A DNA stretch of 64,000 nt from Tilletia caries (GCA_032718865.1 JALUTQ010000046.1:1798001-1862000); one strand, 5' to 3'; positions 10,140-20,724 are shown, numbered from the stretch's first letter. Notes: generated from the sequence alone by a model not told the origin. Numbers and translations are program-made.

Positions 10140-10902
10140 GCAAAGCCAACCGCTGATTACAAAAGATTGTATTGACTGGCACGTACACGACCCATTCCAA
10201 TGCCCGCCGACTCTCGAGGTCGTTATCGCATCAGGCCTCGGAGTGCTGAGCTGCTGCAATAATAATCATGGGCTCGATTCGTTTGCCGACGGTATTGACG
10301 GCCTCAATGCAGGTGACGGAGTCGCGACACGTCTCACTCGCGAGATACACTTCGCGAGAGGGATTCAGGGCCTTCAGCACGGAGGGAATCAGGTCCTGCC
10401 AATCAGAAAACGCGACTGGCTCGGACTCCCCACCGAACATCTCGTCTTCGAGGCCATGCATCCACTCGCCGCCGCCCCCGCCAATGTCGAACGCGACCGG
10501 CATACGAGCTCGTCCAGAAACCGTAGTTGCGCTCGAAGAAGGAACAACTCCGGGCGCCGAAGGATTGAGGGCAGCCTGAATACGAGGCGCAGTCGGGTGT
10601 GTGCCGAATGGATCTCTACATCGCTTCTTTGGTTTGATACTTCTTGATGCAGCTCGCGCAAGTTTCCCCGGCGATGACGACGTTGCATGCTCTCCACTTC
10701 CTCCCGAAATAGGAATGTCGGCTTCTTGTTGTTCTTCCGGGGCATGTAATAGAGCTGCGATGGCCGATGGGTCAGTCAGTAAGTAGCATGGTCGAAGATC
10801 GGCGAGCATGAGTGACTCACTGAAGAAAGAGGAGCGGTCGCAGACTCGTAGCGTCGGCAAATGGCGTGGAGGGGTGCGCACCTGCGCGGTACGAATTGAC
10901 AT
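10140..10902 (-). pseudogene. Decayed pogo/Tc1-like (DDE_1) transposase fragment
   Basis: A minus-strand frame from 10,902 ends at 10,231. Its C-terminal part reads VYLASETCRDSVTCIEAVNT followed by GKRIEPMIII. This matches the DDE_1 core of pogo-like and CENP-B-like transposases, where RDSVT.IE.....G...PP.II precedes the catalytic loop. After a stop the sequence goes on with ITTSRVG and, one frame over, ALEWV, the next expected motif block (ITTS....EIALEWL). Stops and a frameshift show decay. The N-terminal 180 residues look low-complexity and are not recognisable as a pogo helix-turn-helix. Confidence 0.5.
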
Positions 10903-11795
10903 TGAATAATGAAGGAGAATGACTGCGGTGTGGAAGAGATTCTGCTGGTGATGAGAGGAGCTGGGAGCACGTTATGTAATTGGATTGAACCAAAGCACGT
11001 GGTGGTCATTACTCACCCTGCTGAGCCGCTCGGATATGTAGCACCCAGATTCCCCTCACAGAACCAATCCACCATCATGGCCGACCTGATTGAAGAAGAC
11101 CGCATGTAGTGGTACAACGGAACTGTGAGTACAACCCCGTGCCTGCGAGCGCGTGCGCGACGATCATACTCACCACTCTCTCTTCCTCGCGCAATGCGCA
11201 CCAGCAGTCTGCGTTTTCCAGCCGGGCAGACGCGTTTGGCGCGGTGATGCCATTTGCAGCAAGCCAGGCCACGCAGGCACAAGGAGCGAGTGAATCCATA
11301 CCAGCGCCAGCGCTGTGCTGGGCGGAGTCGGGCATACGCATCGTGAAGACGCGCTCGCGAGAGTCGTGTGCCTCTGACGCTCAGGAACAAGAATCAAATG
11401 GCATGGAGGCCTCATAGTCCGCAGCGACGGATGGAGCCGCAGATCGCGGTTGGCGACCGCAAGAGGGCTTGCGGGGTACAGAAGCTCAGGACCTGTTCAG
11501 TAGCAAGCCAGGGTCCTTTTCGCAGGCTTGAAATTCCAGAAAATTTTGGTACTCTGATCAGACTTGCTTTTAAGCCTGAGCCAACATGTGCGAGCTGATA
11601 ACTGGCTTGGAAAAACGCGTGTTCGAGGCACGTCTAGAAAATTAGCAGACGCGACGCGTCTTCTTTGCGCACCTCTGCTGCCAATTGCCATCAACAAGCC
11701 GCATTCAAAGTCTCATACACATCCTAGCTCATGAGTCTCGGAGCGTCGTGGACTTGATACCCATCGCGCTTCTTACTCCCAATCTCTCCACCGCT
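10903..11795. other. Unrecognised sequence with coding-like patches
   Basis: Minus-strand frames at 11,075-11,341 (MRMPDSAQHSAGAGMDSLAP at the start) flanked by GT/AG signals look exon-like, but I recognise no product. From about 11,600 the sequence probably belongs to the leader region of the second Harbinger element, cut by the MITE at 11,804. Confidence 0.3.
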
Positions 11796-11803
11796 TTCCA
11801 GGT

Positions 11804-12507
11804 CAGGGCTCGGCACGACTATGGGATTTTACGACTATTACGACTATAGCCTCATACGACTATAGATATAGCCGCTGATAGTCGCACTTACGACTATGAC
11901 TATGACTATGCTCCACAAAATGTAAGACAATAGTCGCCATAGTCGTTAAAAATCTGGTCTAAAATTGATTTTGCGACTATAGTTGGACAATAGCTGGACG
12001 TCAAGGCTATAGTCGCAGCAAACAATTCGGCTATAGTCCGACTATAGCATGTCATGGTCTGACTATAGCTTGGAGTTGCGACTATAGTCGCAGGCCCGAC
12101 CGCCACCGCTATAGTCAGACTATGACATCTATTGCCCATGAAACACTATAGCCAGTCATAGTGCGACTGTTATTGTTGGATAGTCGAACCATAGCCTGAC
12201 TATATCCGATTTTAGACAATTAAAAGCGACCTACACTATAATTATTTATAGTCTGAAATTTGACGTGCAACTATAGTGCGAAAATTCTTGTCCTAAAGTC
12301 CGACTATAGTGGCGCACAGGTGTTACAATTTTGGCTATAGTCACACTATAGTGCAAAATTTGGCTGCGCAAAAGCCTGCGACTATAGTCGACTATGCCAC
12401 TATAGTCAGACTTACGACTATGACTATTTCGGATTTTCAAAAAACGCCTACGACTACGACTATGACTATGCCAAAAAACGTGCGACTATAGTCGGAGCCG
12501 AGCCCTG
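11804..12507. mobile_element. hAT-type MITE, 704 bp, perfect 8-bp duplication
   Basis: The element begins CAGGGCTCGGC and ends GCCGAGCCCTG, and is flanked by TTCCAGGT on both sides (11,796-11,803 and 12,508-12,515). The interior is almost entirely made of the near-palindrome GACTATAGTC and variants (TACGACTATGACTATG), with no coding capacity. CAGGG-type ends and an 8-bp duplication are diagnostic of hAT transposition. Confidence 0.95.
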
Positions 12508-12515
12508 TTCCAGGT

Positions 12516-13188
12516 TACGGAAGCCGGGCAGCTCACGTCATCAGCTCCTCAACGACGCGCTCGGACGCGCCGACGACTCTTGTTCTCTCCGCCTAGTGCC
12601 TACGCCCTTACTCGTCGTTCTCGGACCTCGGCCTCCCTCATGGGCTTATCATACCACACCGTGAGCCTCGTTCGCGCTACACAATCACAGCACTCTCTTA
12701 TGTTCACTGACACAGCTCTCTCTTCTTTCAGTGCACTATCTTGCGCAACACTTCGCTCGGTCTCCTTCCGGCCCGTCTTCTTCCTTTTGACGCTGTCTGT
12801 GAGTCCTGTGCTCTCTGTCTGCTTTCTCTCGCTGCGCGTCTCAATGCAACGGAGGACTGAGAGTGTTATTGTTTCTTCTCTTTGATTTCATTACAGATAC
12901 GTTTGTTGCACGCGTCTTTGGCTCTCTCCCGCGCGCCCTCATCTACTGCTGGCCGCCTGGATCCATACGCTGTCAAGGACAGCGTCTCTCGTCCTCTTCG
13001 CGCTGCTGCCTGCCTCGTTGCTGATATAGATCAATGCTACTTTACTCTTTCCATCGTCAGCCGCACGAATCATCGTATCTTTTCTGGTTTCGTCTCCCGT
13101 GAGTGCATCATACCCGGATGTTAGACTTTTTGCCTATGTTTTACATATACTGACATGTATTCCCTCTATGATTGCACGATAATGCAGA
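12516..13188 (+). promoter_or_regulatory. CT-rich, multi-intron leader of the second Harbinger transposase
   Basis: Three candidate introns alternate with short pyrimidine-rich exons: GTGAGC at about 12,661 to CAG near 12,731; GTGAGT at about 12,798 to ACAG near 12,897; GTGAGT at about 13,099 to GCAG at 13,186. The last acceptor is two bases before the start ATG at 13,189. Confidence 0.5.
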
Positions 13189-14585
13189 ATGATACATCAA
13201 CTTCTACGTCCCGTGCGTCCGCTTGCCTCGTTCTCTGCTCGTCGTCTGGATCAGCGGCGGAGATCGGTGCTCGCCGCTGTTTTGATTGCAGCAGCGATGT
13301 ATGCGCGCCGCTACTTCGTCAAGGAGGAGAAATACACGGGTAACGGTCAGCGTTTCGTGGAGAGTCTTTTCGATGGAAGCAGTGTAGCGTTTCGAGAGGC
13401 ACTAGGCGTCCGCCCTGCCGTCTTTTCTGCCCTACTCGTACAGCTCGAGACAGAGACAGCCTTCGGCGGCACTCGCTGCATCTGCGCCCGCGAACACTTG
13501 GCCATATTTCTCTGGACAGTACGCTGGGCGGCTACCTGCCGTCTCGTGTCCATCACATTTGGCCACTCTACCGTTACAATCTCGAGGTGAGTATACCTCC
13601 AACCAGCGATCCCAAGCTTCCAAGCTTACACCTCACTGAATACATAATACATCTTCACTTCAGTTCTTTTCGGCGCACTATTGCGGCCCTGTTGACGCCT
13701 TCAGTCTACCAGAAATACATCAGAATGCCAACAACCTCAACCCCTGTCCCTGAGCGCATTCAGCGGGACCCATCGGTGCGCGCGTTCTCGGTAGTGGTTG
13801 GAGCCTTCGATGGCACTCATCTTCCCGCACGCCCTCCAGCGAACGTTCGTCAGCGCTTTCGCAACCGCAAAGGTACCTTGTCATTCAACGTACTTGCCTC
13901 GTGTTCGTTGGACATGATGTTCCAGTACGTCTACACTGGATGGGAGGGAAGTGCTGCAGACTCGATGATATTTCACAGAGCTCGGCAACTCAGCTGGCGA
14001 GTTCCAAAGGGAAAGGTCTGGCTGGGAGATGCCGGATTCCCGTCATGTGATTCCCTGTTGGTTCCCTTCCGCGGCACGCGTTATCACCTGAAGGAATGGG
14101 GACCAACTGCAGACCAGTGAGTATCACCGTTGCGTGCGCCAGGGCTCATGATCCACATTCCACTATGCCTATCAATTCTCATGGCTCTTTTTATTCTTCC
14201 TTGTAGACCGCGGAATGCTCACGCGCTCTACAATAAGAAGAACGCGTCCCTTCGCAGCGTGGTGGAGCGCATCTTCGGCGTAATTCAAGAGCGATTCAAG
14301 ATCCTCGTAGCCGGGTGCGATTACGACCTCAAGACCCAGGCCAACGTGTTTCCCGCCCTCGCTGTAGTCCACAACTTTATTCGACTGCACGATCCGGACG
14401 ACACGAATCCTCATCCGGACGACGACAATCGCGGAGGCGACATCGACGTCGCGGACGAGGGAGACCTCAGTCGCACCTCATGCACCACCTCGGTGGAGAA
14501 GAAGAGGGGCGAGAAGGAGCGAGAGAAGGTAGCTCAGAGCTTGTGGATGTCCTACCGAGTCAAGAAGAGTGCGCTTGGTGTCTAA
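13189..14585 (+). CDS. PIF/Harbinger transposase, apparently intact (409 aa)
   Basis: Three exons join in frame: 13189-13586, 13664-14116 and 14207-14585, with GTGAGT donors and TTCAG/TGTAG acceptors. The predicted 409-residue protein matches the usual length for the family. An N-terminal helix-turn-helix-like region (AREHLAIFLWTVRWAATCRL, ITFGHSTVTISR) leads to the catalytic domain: VVGAFDGTHLP (first Asp, about residue 181), GWEGSAADSM, WLGDAGFPSCDSLLVPFRG (second Asp, about 253) and LRSVVERIFGVIQERFKIL (Glu, about 303), then LAVVHNFIRLHD. The C-terminus is acidic, then Lys-rich. No stop or shift was seen, unlike the other transposases here. It should cut and rejoin Harbinger ends together with the convergent Myb-like protein. 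Confidence 0.85.
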
Positions 14586-14793
14586 TGTGCTGCCTGCAAC
14601 TAGTATTACCAATTTCTATGCTTTCTTTCACCGTGCCTACAATACATGTTCCTCTTTCTGTTACGGCCTAGAGAACAGTGCGAGTAGGGAGAACAAGAAG
14701 GAAAGGAAAATAACCGGGAATGGGCATGTCACATGTGACTTGAGAAGTTGAGAAAGACAACGCGAATGATGAGGCAGAATGCAGAGACAGCCA

Positions 14794-15989
14794 TCAGGGC
14801 TCTGTGTTGGACAAAACACGACGGAGGTAGGCCTCACGGATCTGTTCCGTGCCGGTGCGCTTGGAGGCAGCCAGGGTCACATAGGCGCGGGCGGCTCCGT
14901 AGTTCTCAACAAAGTGAGAGACAAGGACGGCCACCTCATCGACGTCGAAGCTGTCGGCGTCGAGCTCGAGGAGAAGGCGAGTGGCCGCGTCGATTGGGTC
15001 CTCCTCCCGGTTGGAAAAAGGTCCGGCCTCGGGCTGTGCCATGACGGTCAAAATGTCAATCATGCGGTCGAACTGATCGCTGCCTCCACCGCGACGCTTG
15101 GTGGCACTTTGAGGGGCGGTGGAGGGAGCGGCGCGCTACTTTCCTTTGACGTCCTTTGTTTGAGAAGTTGAATGTCAATATGCGGAGGGAAAGGGAGGAG
15201 ATACGAGAGGAATGCTGAGATACTTACCTCTTCCGCTTCATCGTCTTCGATTTCGTCTGGTGCTTCGCCCGTCGAGCCCAAGGCAGGTTCGAGAGCGAAT
15301 TCGCCGGTGGCCACGGCCTCGGAGCAGAGTTCGTCCACACGAACGTAATAACAAAGGCCCTTCTTGCGCCATTTCCGGGCCTTGGGGTTCTTCTAAATGG
15401 GTGTCAAGACATTAAAAGGGATCAGAAACCAGGAACATCGCATACAGCACAGCTGCAAAACAGAAAGATCATGAAATTTACCTCCACGTAGGCCTCCCAA
15501 ACGGCAGTCTCCGCTTCGATGCAGCCCTCTTCGGCATTCCATCCGAAACCAGACTGAGCAACAATGCCGCGGACCTCACGCCAAGCCGCCTTCATCTGTC
15601 AGAGTAGAAGGAAACATGAGTCAATCATCTGAGACCTGTTGGTTGCTGGGAGTGGGAGTGTGGGACAGAGGTCGAGGAGTGAGGACGGATGACTTACAAT
15701 CTTCCAGTGGTTTTCGACCGCCTTATTGTCCTTCGCGTTGGCCTTGCCGCTCTTCTTGCTGCCGGGGGCCGCTACTTTGGCAAGAACAACCTCAATGTCG
15801 TGATACGTGGATGCCTGACAGTCAAGAACAACAGGGAATATCAAAAGGATGAGGCATCAATGAAAAGCTTTGATAGTTCAGCCACGCAGTCGGGACTCTT
15901 ACCTTGAACCCGTTGTCGGAGGCTGCACCACTGGCCTTGACCTCCTCGAGGATATCCAACAAAATTTCCTCCTCTTCCTTGACCCGCAT
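14794..15989 (-). CDS. Myb/SANT-like (Myb_DNA-bind_3) protein of the Harbinger element
   Basis: Five exons read in phase: 15903-15989, 15698-15814, 15482-15595, 15228-15392 and 14794-15135, giving 274 residues from ATG 15,989. The N-terminal half is the plant-and-fungus Myb/SANT-like domain: EEEILLDILEEVKASGAASD, NGFK, STYHDIEVVLAK, NKAVENHWKIMKAAWREV, QSGFGWNAEEGCIEAETAVW, then CYYVRVDEL. An acidic linker and an Arg/Gly-rich patch (KRRGGGSDQFDRM) precede a helical C-terminus (REEDPIDAATRLLLELD). Upstream another frame carries a Pro/Ala-rich leader (from MASRTRNKAPASG near 16,175) ending in an apparent one- or two-base shift at about 16,000, so the true protein may originally have been longer. 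The role as transposase partner is inferred from family knowledge. Confidence 0.72.
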
Positions 15990-16309
15990 GACCTTTCCTT
16001 TGCCGTGTCTTCAGCTTCCTGCGCAGTGATCTGCGCATCACCCGCGGGAGGAGCAGGAGCACCACCAGGCTGACCTGGAGCGGGAGGAGGTAAAGGGGGA
16101 GACGAAGAGGCAGGAGCTGCACCGGAGGCAGGAGCTACCGGAAGCAGGAGCTTTGTTCCTTGTCCGACTCGCCATGTTCACTCGCTTTGAACTGTTGAGT
16201 GTCTTGTTGGTAAGGAGGGAAGAAGAATGTCCAGAGATGATGGTGGGAACGACTCAGGATGAACTCAGATGAAAAGACCGGAATCTTCCTGTTTCAACGC
16301 GAGAAATTT

Positions 16310-16381
16310 CACAGATAGGGTCGAATCCACATAGAAATTCGTAAAGAGGGTCAATTTAAAATGAATTCACAGATAGGGTCG
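16310..16381 (+). repeat. Direct repeat CACAGATAGGGTCG, two copies
   Basis: The 14-base unit occurs at 16,310-16,323 and 16,368-16,381, with the related AAGAGGGTCAATT between. It lies between the Harbinger gene pair and the MULE and could mark an old element end. Confidence 0.5.
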
Positions 16382-16452
16382 TTTTGAGACAATGTGGCTT
16401 GCAGGATGTGGAACATAGTCTGTTTGCATCCCATCATACCAAGCCACACAAG

Positions 16453-17876
16453 ATGACGAACACCTCTGCTACCGGTTCGTCGCCTTCCCTGGCGAAGGGA
16501 ACACACTTCTCTTCTGTCCAGGCTTTCCAAAGCTGCGTACGCGCGCTGGCAGCAGCCGAAGGCTGGAATGCTCGAGCAGTGGAGACCAAGCGCGACTACT
16601 GCATCATGGGTTGCGTCCACAAGAGCTGCCCTTGTTCGTTCGTCTGCGCACCACGAAGGGCGATCTCGTAGTCACCAAATACAAACATATTCATAATTGT
16701 CTTGGACGGGTGGCTGAAGGCAAGCGTTCTTCCGCGGGAAATCATGAACTACTGGGGACACTGTGAGTGTTTCTTCTGCCCTATCACCTCCCTACCTTTA
16801 TCTACTTATTTATTTTCGTACCTGCAGATCAACAGCAGCATGGTTGTAGATCAAAGCAGCTCTGCCAAAGCAATCAAACGTCAACTGAAGCATAGCACCG
16901 GTCTGGATCCGAGCAACAGTGCGGTCTACAAGGCCAAGGCCGCCATAATCAATTCAGCTATTGGGGACGAGACCGACAGTTTCAAACGTTTGCCAGCGTA
17001 CGTCAAGGCATTGGTCGATGTCGACAAGGACACTCGCGCTGTGCTGGAGCTCGATAATGGCAAATTTCATCGCATGTTTGTCTCCCCTGGTGCCTGCTCT
17101 AAGGCGTGGCGGCATGCTCGACAGTGGCTGGCGGTCGACGCCACCTTCATGAAGACTAAACATCAGCTACGCCTGCATTTGGCTGCAGCCATGGACGGCA
17201 CGGGTTCTCTCATCCTGCTGGCGTGGGCCGTCTCCCCCGGCGAGTCTCAGGATAATTGGGAATGGTTTATGCTGAACCTTCGCCAGTCGCTGCAGGATCT
17301 CGACGCTTCATCAGCCACGATCGTCAGTGATCGAAACGCCGGTCTCCTAAACGCAATCGAAACAATTCTTCCCAATGCCAACTCGGTCTACTGCTGCTTC
17401 CACATCGCAAAGAACCTCAAAGATCATCGCTTCTCTGCCGCTGCAGGACGCGTGTTCTGGCAGATGGTATATGCGCCTACGAAATCCAAATTTGATGGTT
17501 ATATGGAGTAGCCGGACTCTCCATGACGGCGCCAATTTTTGATGCCATGGCGCGTCTGGGAGCCAGCCAACCAGCCATTGGACCATTTATTCCCAGACAA
17601 CTTCACCTTGTCACCATCAAAATGCAGGCGTTGAAAGAACATGGCAGCTTTTGTCTTCACCATCTCTCCCGTAATACTAATGCTATTCCGATAGGCAACA
17701 ATCCACTCATAGAGAGCCTTTTCAACGAGTGGGCATTCAGCCTCACGATGCCTCTAACTGTCAGAGATTTTAAAAGTAGCTTTGCCCTTTGCGAGTGTAT
17801 TGGAGACAGTTCCCTGGGTAATTTTAACCCCATGTTCCTTCTCAAGCCAAAACGTGGGACCCGGTTTCTCTATTGA
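16453..17876 (+). pseudogene. MULE (Mutator-like) transposase, frameshifted
   Basis: The N-terminal zinc-binding region is split between frames: FSSVQAFQSCVRALAAAEGW to CPCSF near 16,637, then RLRTTKGDLVVTKYKHIHNC one frame over. After an intron (16763-16827, GTGAGT..CTGCAG) the core is open to 17,511: STGLDPSNSAVYKAKAAI, RQWLAVDATFMKTKHQLRLH (first Asp), AWAVSPGESQDNWEWFM, ATIVSDRNAGLLNAIE (second Asp) and VYCCFHIAKNLKDH. These are MULE/MuDR DDE-domain motifs. The frame then breaks. A later frame (NNPLIESLFNEW to 17,876) resembles the usual N..ES.N. region after the catalytic domain. At least two shifts make the copy inactive. Confidence 0.75.
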
Positions 17877-18323
17877 GCTGGAAGACCAATGACGTTCACA
17901 TGCTTTTGAGAGACGCGACCATCGAAAAAGATCATTGCGGCGCTCAGAGAGTCCAGTTCCTGAAGATGAAGATTAGATAAGTCAGCGGAAGATATGTGAG
18001 ATTAGATATGAGATATGAGAATTGAGAAGTGCGGTCCGCGAGTCGCGGTGGGCAACGAAGTCGCGTGCGCCAGATTTGGGCGCAATGCGACGCGCGAAGA
18101 AATTCTTGGCGCTTGGCGGCGTTTGGAAATTCCTAATCCTCCGAGAACAACACTTTCCAGACGGCCGACGGGAGACCAACACTTCCCACTCTCTGACTCT
18201 ATCCCAAGGCACACGCTCTTATTTTACCTCGCACCTAATCAATTCACATTACGTTTCACACCTGGCACTTCTCAAGTAAGTATCTCCTGTTCCCCGCTGA
18301 GATTGGTGACTAGTTGCTCACAG
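17877..18323 (+). promoter_or_regulatory. Upstream region and 5' leader exon of the gene at 19,178
   Basis: Nothing coding recognised. At 18,276 a consensus donor GTAAGT begins an intron whose acceptor TTCCTAG ends at 19,137. Most of that intron is the MITE 18,324-19,110. Confidence 0.45.
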
Positions 18324-19110
18324 TAAGGATGGGCGCGGAGGGCCCCGGAGTGCTCCGTCCTCCGGGGCCCCTACTCCGGCTGACTCCGGCTGATTTTGAG
18401 ATGCTTTTTCGCGCTCCGTACTCCGCTCATTTTTAGGCAGTCGCCCCAACTCCACTCCGCGCTCCGCACAAAATCTCCCTATCGCATTGCGCCAGCTCCG
18501 TACTCCGGCTAAATTCAGTAAATTTTCAAAGTCTACTCCGTACTCCGGGGTGGCGGAGCGCGACTACTCCCCCGAAACTCCGTACTCCGGGGAAAGTTCG
18601 CAGAGGTCCTACAAAACTTGAGAAATGTGGACCCTTACATTGATTGCCGCTCTTCCATCCATGTTTTTGTTCGGCAGAATCATCGTTGGTGGTCGTAGAG
18701 CTCACCAACACACAATATGAATCCCAAATGAGAAATCTGAAAGAAATTTTGCCAAATTTTCGAAAATCAGAGCAAAATATGCCAATTTCTGACTGAAATT
18801 TTCAAAATTGCGACCTGATTTTGAGAAAGGCAAGGCCCCGGAGCGCCCCGGAGTTTCGGGGAAACTCCGCACTCCGTCTAGCATTCGAGCTAGTCACTCC
18901 GTACTCCGGGGAAAAGTTAGCTCCAGGCCTTGCCGTACTCCGTACTCCGGGGACATGACAGGCTTGCGCTCCGTACTCCTGCAGAATCCAATCAGCGGGA
19001 GTAAATTCTCGAAAATGCTCTCCGTACTCCGTACTCCCCCGGAGTGAGGCCCCGACTAGTCGGGGAACTCCGAGAAACCCACTCCGGGGCTTACTCCGCG
19101 CCCATCCTTA
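18324..19110. mobile_element. hAT-type MITE, 787 bp, inside a 5' intron
   Basis: It begins TAAGGATGGGCGCGGAG and ends CTCCGCGCCCATCCTTA, and is flanked by GCTCACAG (18,316-18,323) and GCTCACAC (19,111-19,118), an 8-bp duplication with one mismatch. The interior repeats CTCCGTACTCCGGGG many times. Without it the host intron (18,276-19,137) would be about 67 bp, a normal size in this genome. Probably the same family as the MITE at 3582-4372. Confidence 0.92.
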
Positions 19111-19177
19111 GCTCACACGTTACATTCTTTTTCCTAGAATAAAGCCCAACCAATACGCCGAAGTCGCTCAGGCAGCA

Positions 19178-19797
19178 ATGGATTTTTTTCAACGCTTTGG
19201 TCCGAGCTTTGCGGCAGCTCAGCGTCAAGCACGAGACACCGCGCCGACGGCGGCTGCACCTATCAGCTCGCAACAGGCTCTAACCGAATTGGTCTTCTCA
19301 TTCGCAGCTCCAGTTGCGGGTGCTTTGGGGGACATGCTGGCTCGTCGCATCAATCCCCAGCTCTCGGAGGAGCGGGCGGCGACGGCGGCAGCGACCAGAG
19401 AGGCACTGCGCGCTCGGAGAGAGCAGGAAGGGTCGTTCTTTCCGCACTCAACCTCCGCACCCAGCTCGGCACCGCCCTCTCCGCAAAAGCGAACCCATCA
19501 TACTGCCTTCAACCCACCCGCGGAGGTTCCATTGCACAAGCGCAAGTGTCCCGGTCAGGCGGAAGCCATTCCCCTGCTGGTCACAGCTTACCACCAGCTC
19601 GTGCGCATCCGACCCGGCGAGCGGTTTACGCGGAGTCAAGTGTTGGGGCAGGCGCTGGTCGGGGGCGCCCTGTCCAACGACACCACCGTCGACAACCCCT
19701 TTTTTTAAAACGCGGCTTCCGAACAGTCCAGCACGAGGGCAACTACTTTGTAGAGCCCGCTCCGACTCCCACTCCCACTCCTTCTGAAGATCCATAA
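19178..19797 (+). CDS. Hypothetical protein (about 206 aa), one-base frameshift near the end
   Basis: From ATG 19,178 (MDFFQRFGPSFAAAQRQARD) the frame is open to 19,708. It has an Ala-rich helical region, a Ser/Pro segment (TSAPSSAPPSPQKRTHH) and a conserved-looking C-terminal block (QAEAIPLLVTAYHQLVRIRP, RFTRSQVLGQALVGGALSND). At a run of seven T (about 19,700-19,706) the frame stops. The next frame continues naturally with KRGFRTVQHEGNYFVEPAPT and ends at 19,797, so one T seems missing (mutation or sequencing error). I recognise no family. A spliced 5' leader exon ends at 18,275. It may be a host orphan gene or belong to an unrecognised transposon. Confidence 0.45.
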
Positions 19798-20226
19798 TCC
19801 TTCCCCTTGACAGCATCAACTCCTCTTGAGGGAGACGTGTCTTCTCGTGATGGACACAGAGAGCATGGCGAAGGCTATCGTCCCAACTCCCACTTTCCTT
19901 TTTTCGTGCTAGAGTCAGAAGCTCTCCGTTCAAATTGTTATCTTCACAAATAAAACTGGGAGAAATCGAGAGCGTCGATGGATGCTTAGAACACGGACAC
20001 CCAGGCGAAGTTTGAGAATATTTCAGGCTGTGATCAGTTGCGGGCGCGCGCTCAGAAAGGGCGCTCAATCACAGAGCGCGAGGCCCCTCGCGCCGCGCTC
20101 TGAAAATCTGCTTCTCAGAGCGCGCGCCCGCCGCCCACAACTGAACAACGCTTGCGCCGGGAACTGGGAAGTGCGCTCTGCTTTCTCCGGCTCGGCCTCT
20201 GCTTTCTCATTTTGTGCTTTGTATTA
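19798..20226. other. Gene-free stretch with a GC-rich inverted repeat
   Basis: CAGTTGCGGGCGCGCGCTCAG (20,035 onward) is answered imperfectly by CTCAGAGCGCGCGCCC..CACAACTG ending at 20,143, making a 109-bp GC-rich palindromic unit with no clear target duplication. A related sequence with GAGCGCGCCCGCAACTG lies at about 39,130-39,345, on the other side of the large composite element. Confidence 0.45.
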
Positions 20227-20421
20227 GGGGGTTTCGTCAGTTCCGCTTTATCTACATAGTACGATGAGTTACTGGTAAACTTTTTCCTGCGAAATGAAAC
20301 CCCCCGACATCTTCCACGTCTTTCTGGAAGAAGCGATGTGGGATATGAGATGACGGGAAAGGCCAGATGAGATGATGGTATTACGATGAGGATGAAGTGA
20401 GCCAAAAAGGTGCACCTGAGC
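20227..20421. mobile_element. Truncated mariner-type MITE (left copy)
   Basis: About 195 bases nearly identical to the first part of the complete element at 38,771-39,092, starting TA-GGGGGTTTCGTCAG and ending ...GTGCACCTGAGC. The right half and right inverted repeat are absent; the TATGAC-rich hAT-like sequence begins at once. It was probably cut by the neighbouring insertion or a later deletion. Confidence 0.8.
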
Positions 20422-20498
20422 CAGTGATCAGCACCTTTTGTCATACATATGAAGTCATATTATGCATATGACCGAATTATGACAAAAAAATTGTCATA

Positions 20499-20724
20499 GT
20501 CATATGACAGGTTTATGACAAAGTCTCATTGTCATATTTATGGCCATAATGCCTCCCGTGGCTGTCATATGACAGCTTTATGACAGAAATATGACACAAT
20601 CTATCGCCCTAAATTCTGTCATATTCTGTCATATGACAATGCAGAATATATGTCTTATGTATGACAGTATTCTGACAAAAAGTTCACAGCCGGGCCGGAA
20701 AAACGCATAATTCTGTCATATGAC
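20499..20724. repeat. Four copies of the palindrome GTCATATGAC
   Basis: Exact copies at 20499-20508, 20564-20573, 20628-20637 and 20715-20724, with many shorter TATGACA/TGTCATA pieces between. Such subterminal arrays are typical transposase-binding sites in hAT elements. The last copy was the target of the inner hAT, whose duplication CATATGAC is its final eight bases. Confidence 0.85.

Larger units (their letters stand above)
12516..16200. mobile_element. Two-gene PIF/Harbinger element, boundaries not found
   Basis: A plus-strand transposase with a CT-rich multi-intron leader and a convergent minus-strand Myb/SANT-like gene form a complete Harbinger gene set. Both coding sequences can be read intact through their introns. 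I could not identify terminal inverted repeats, so the stated limits are only those of the genes and leader. The hAT MITE at 11,804-12,507 interrupts the sequence upstream of the leader. Confidence 0.65.
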
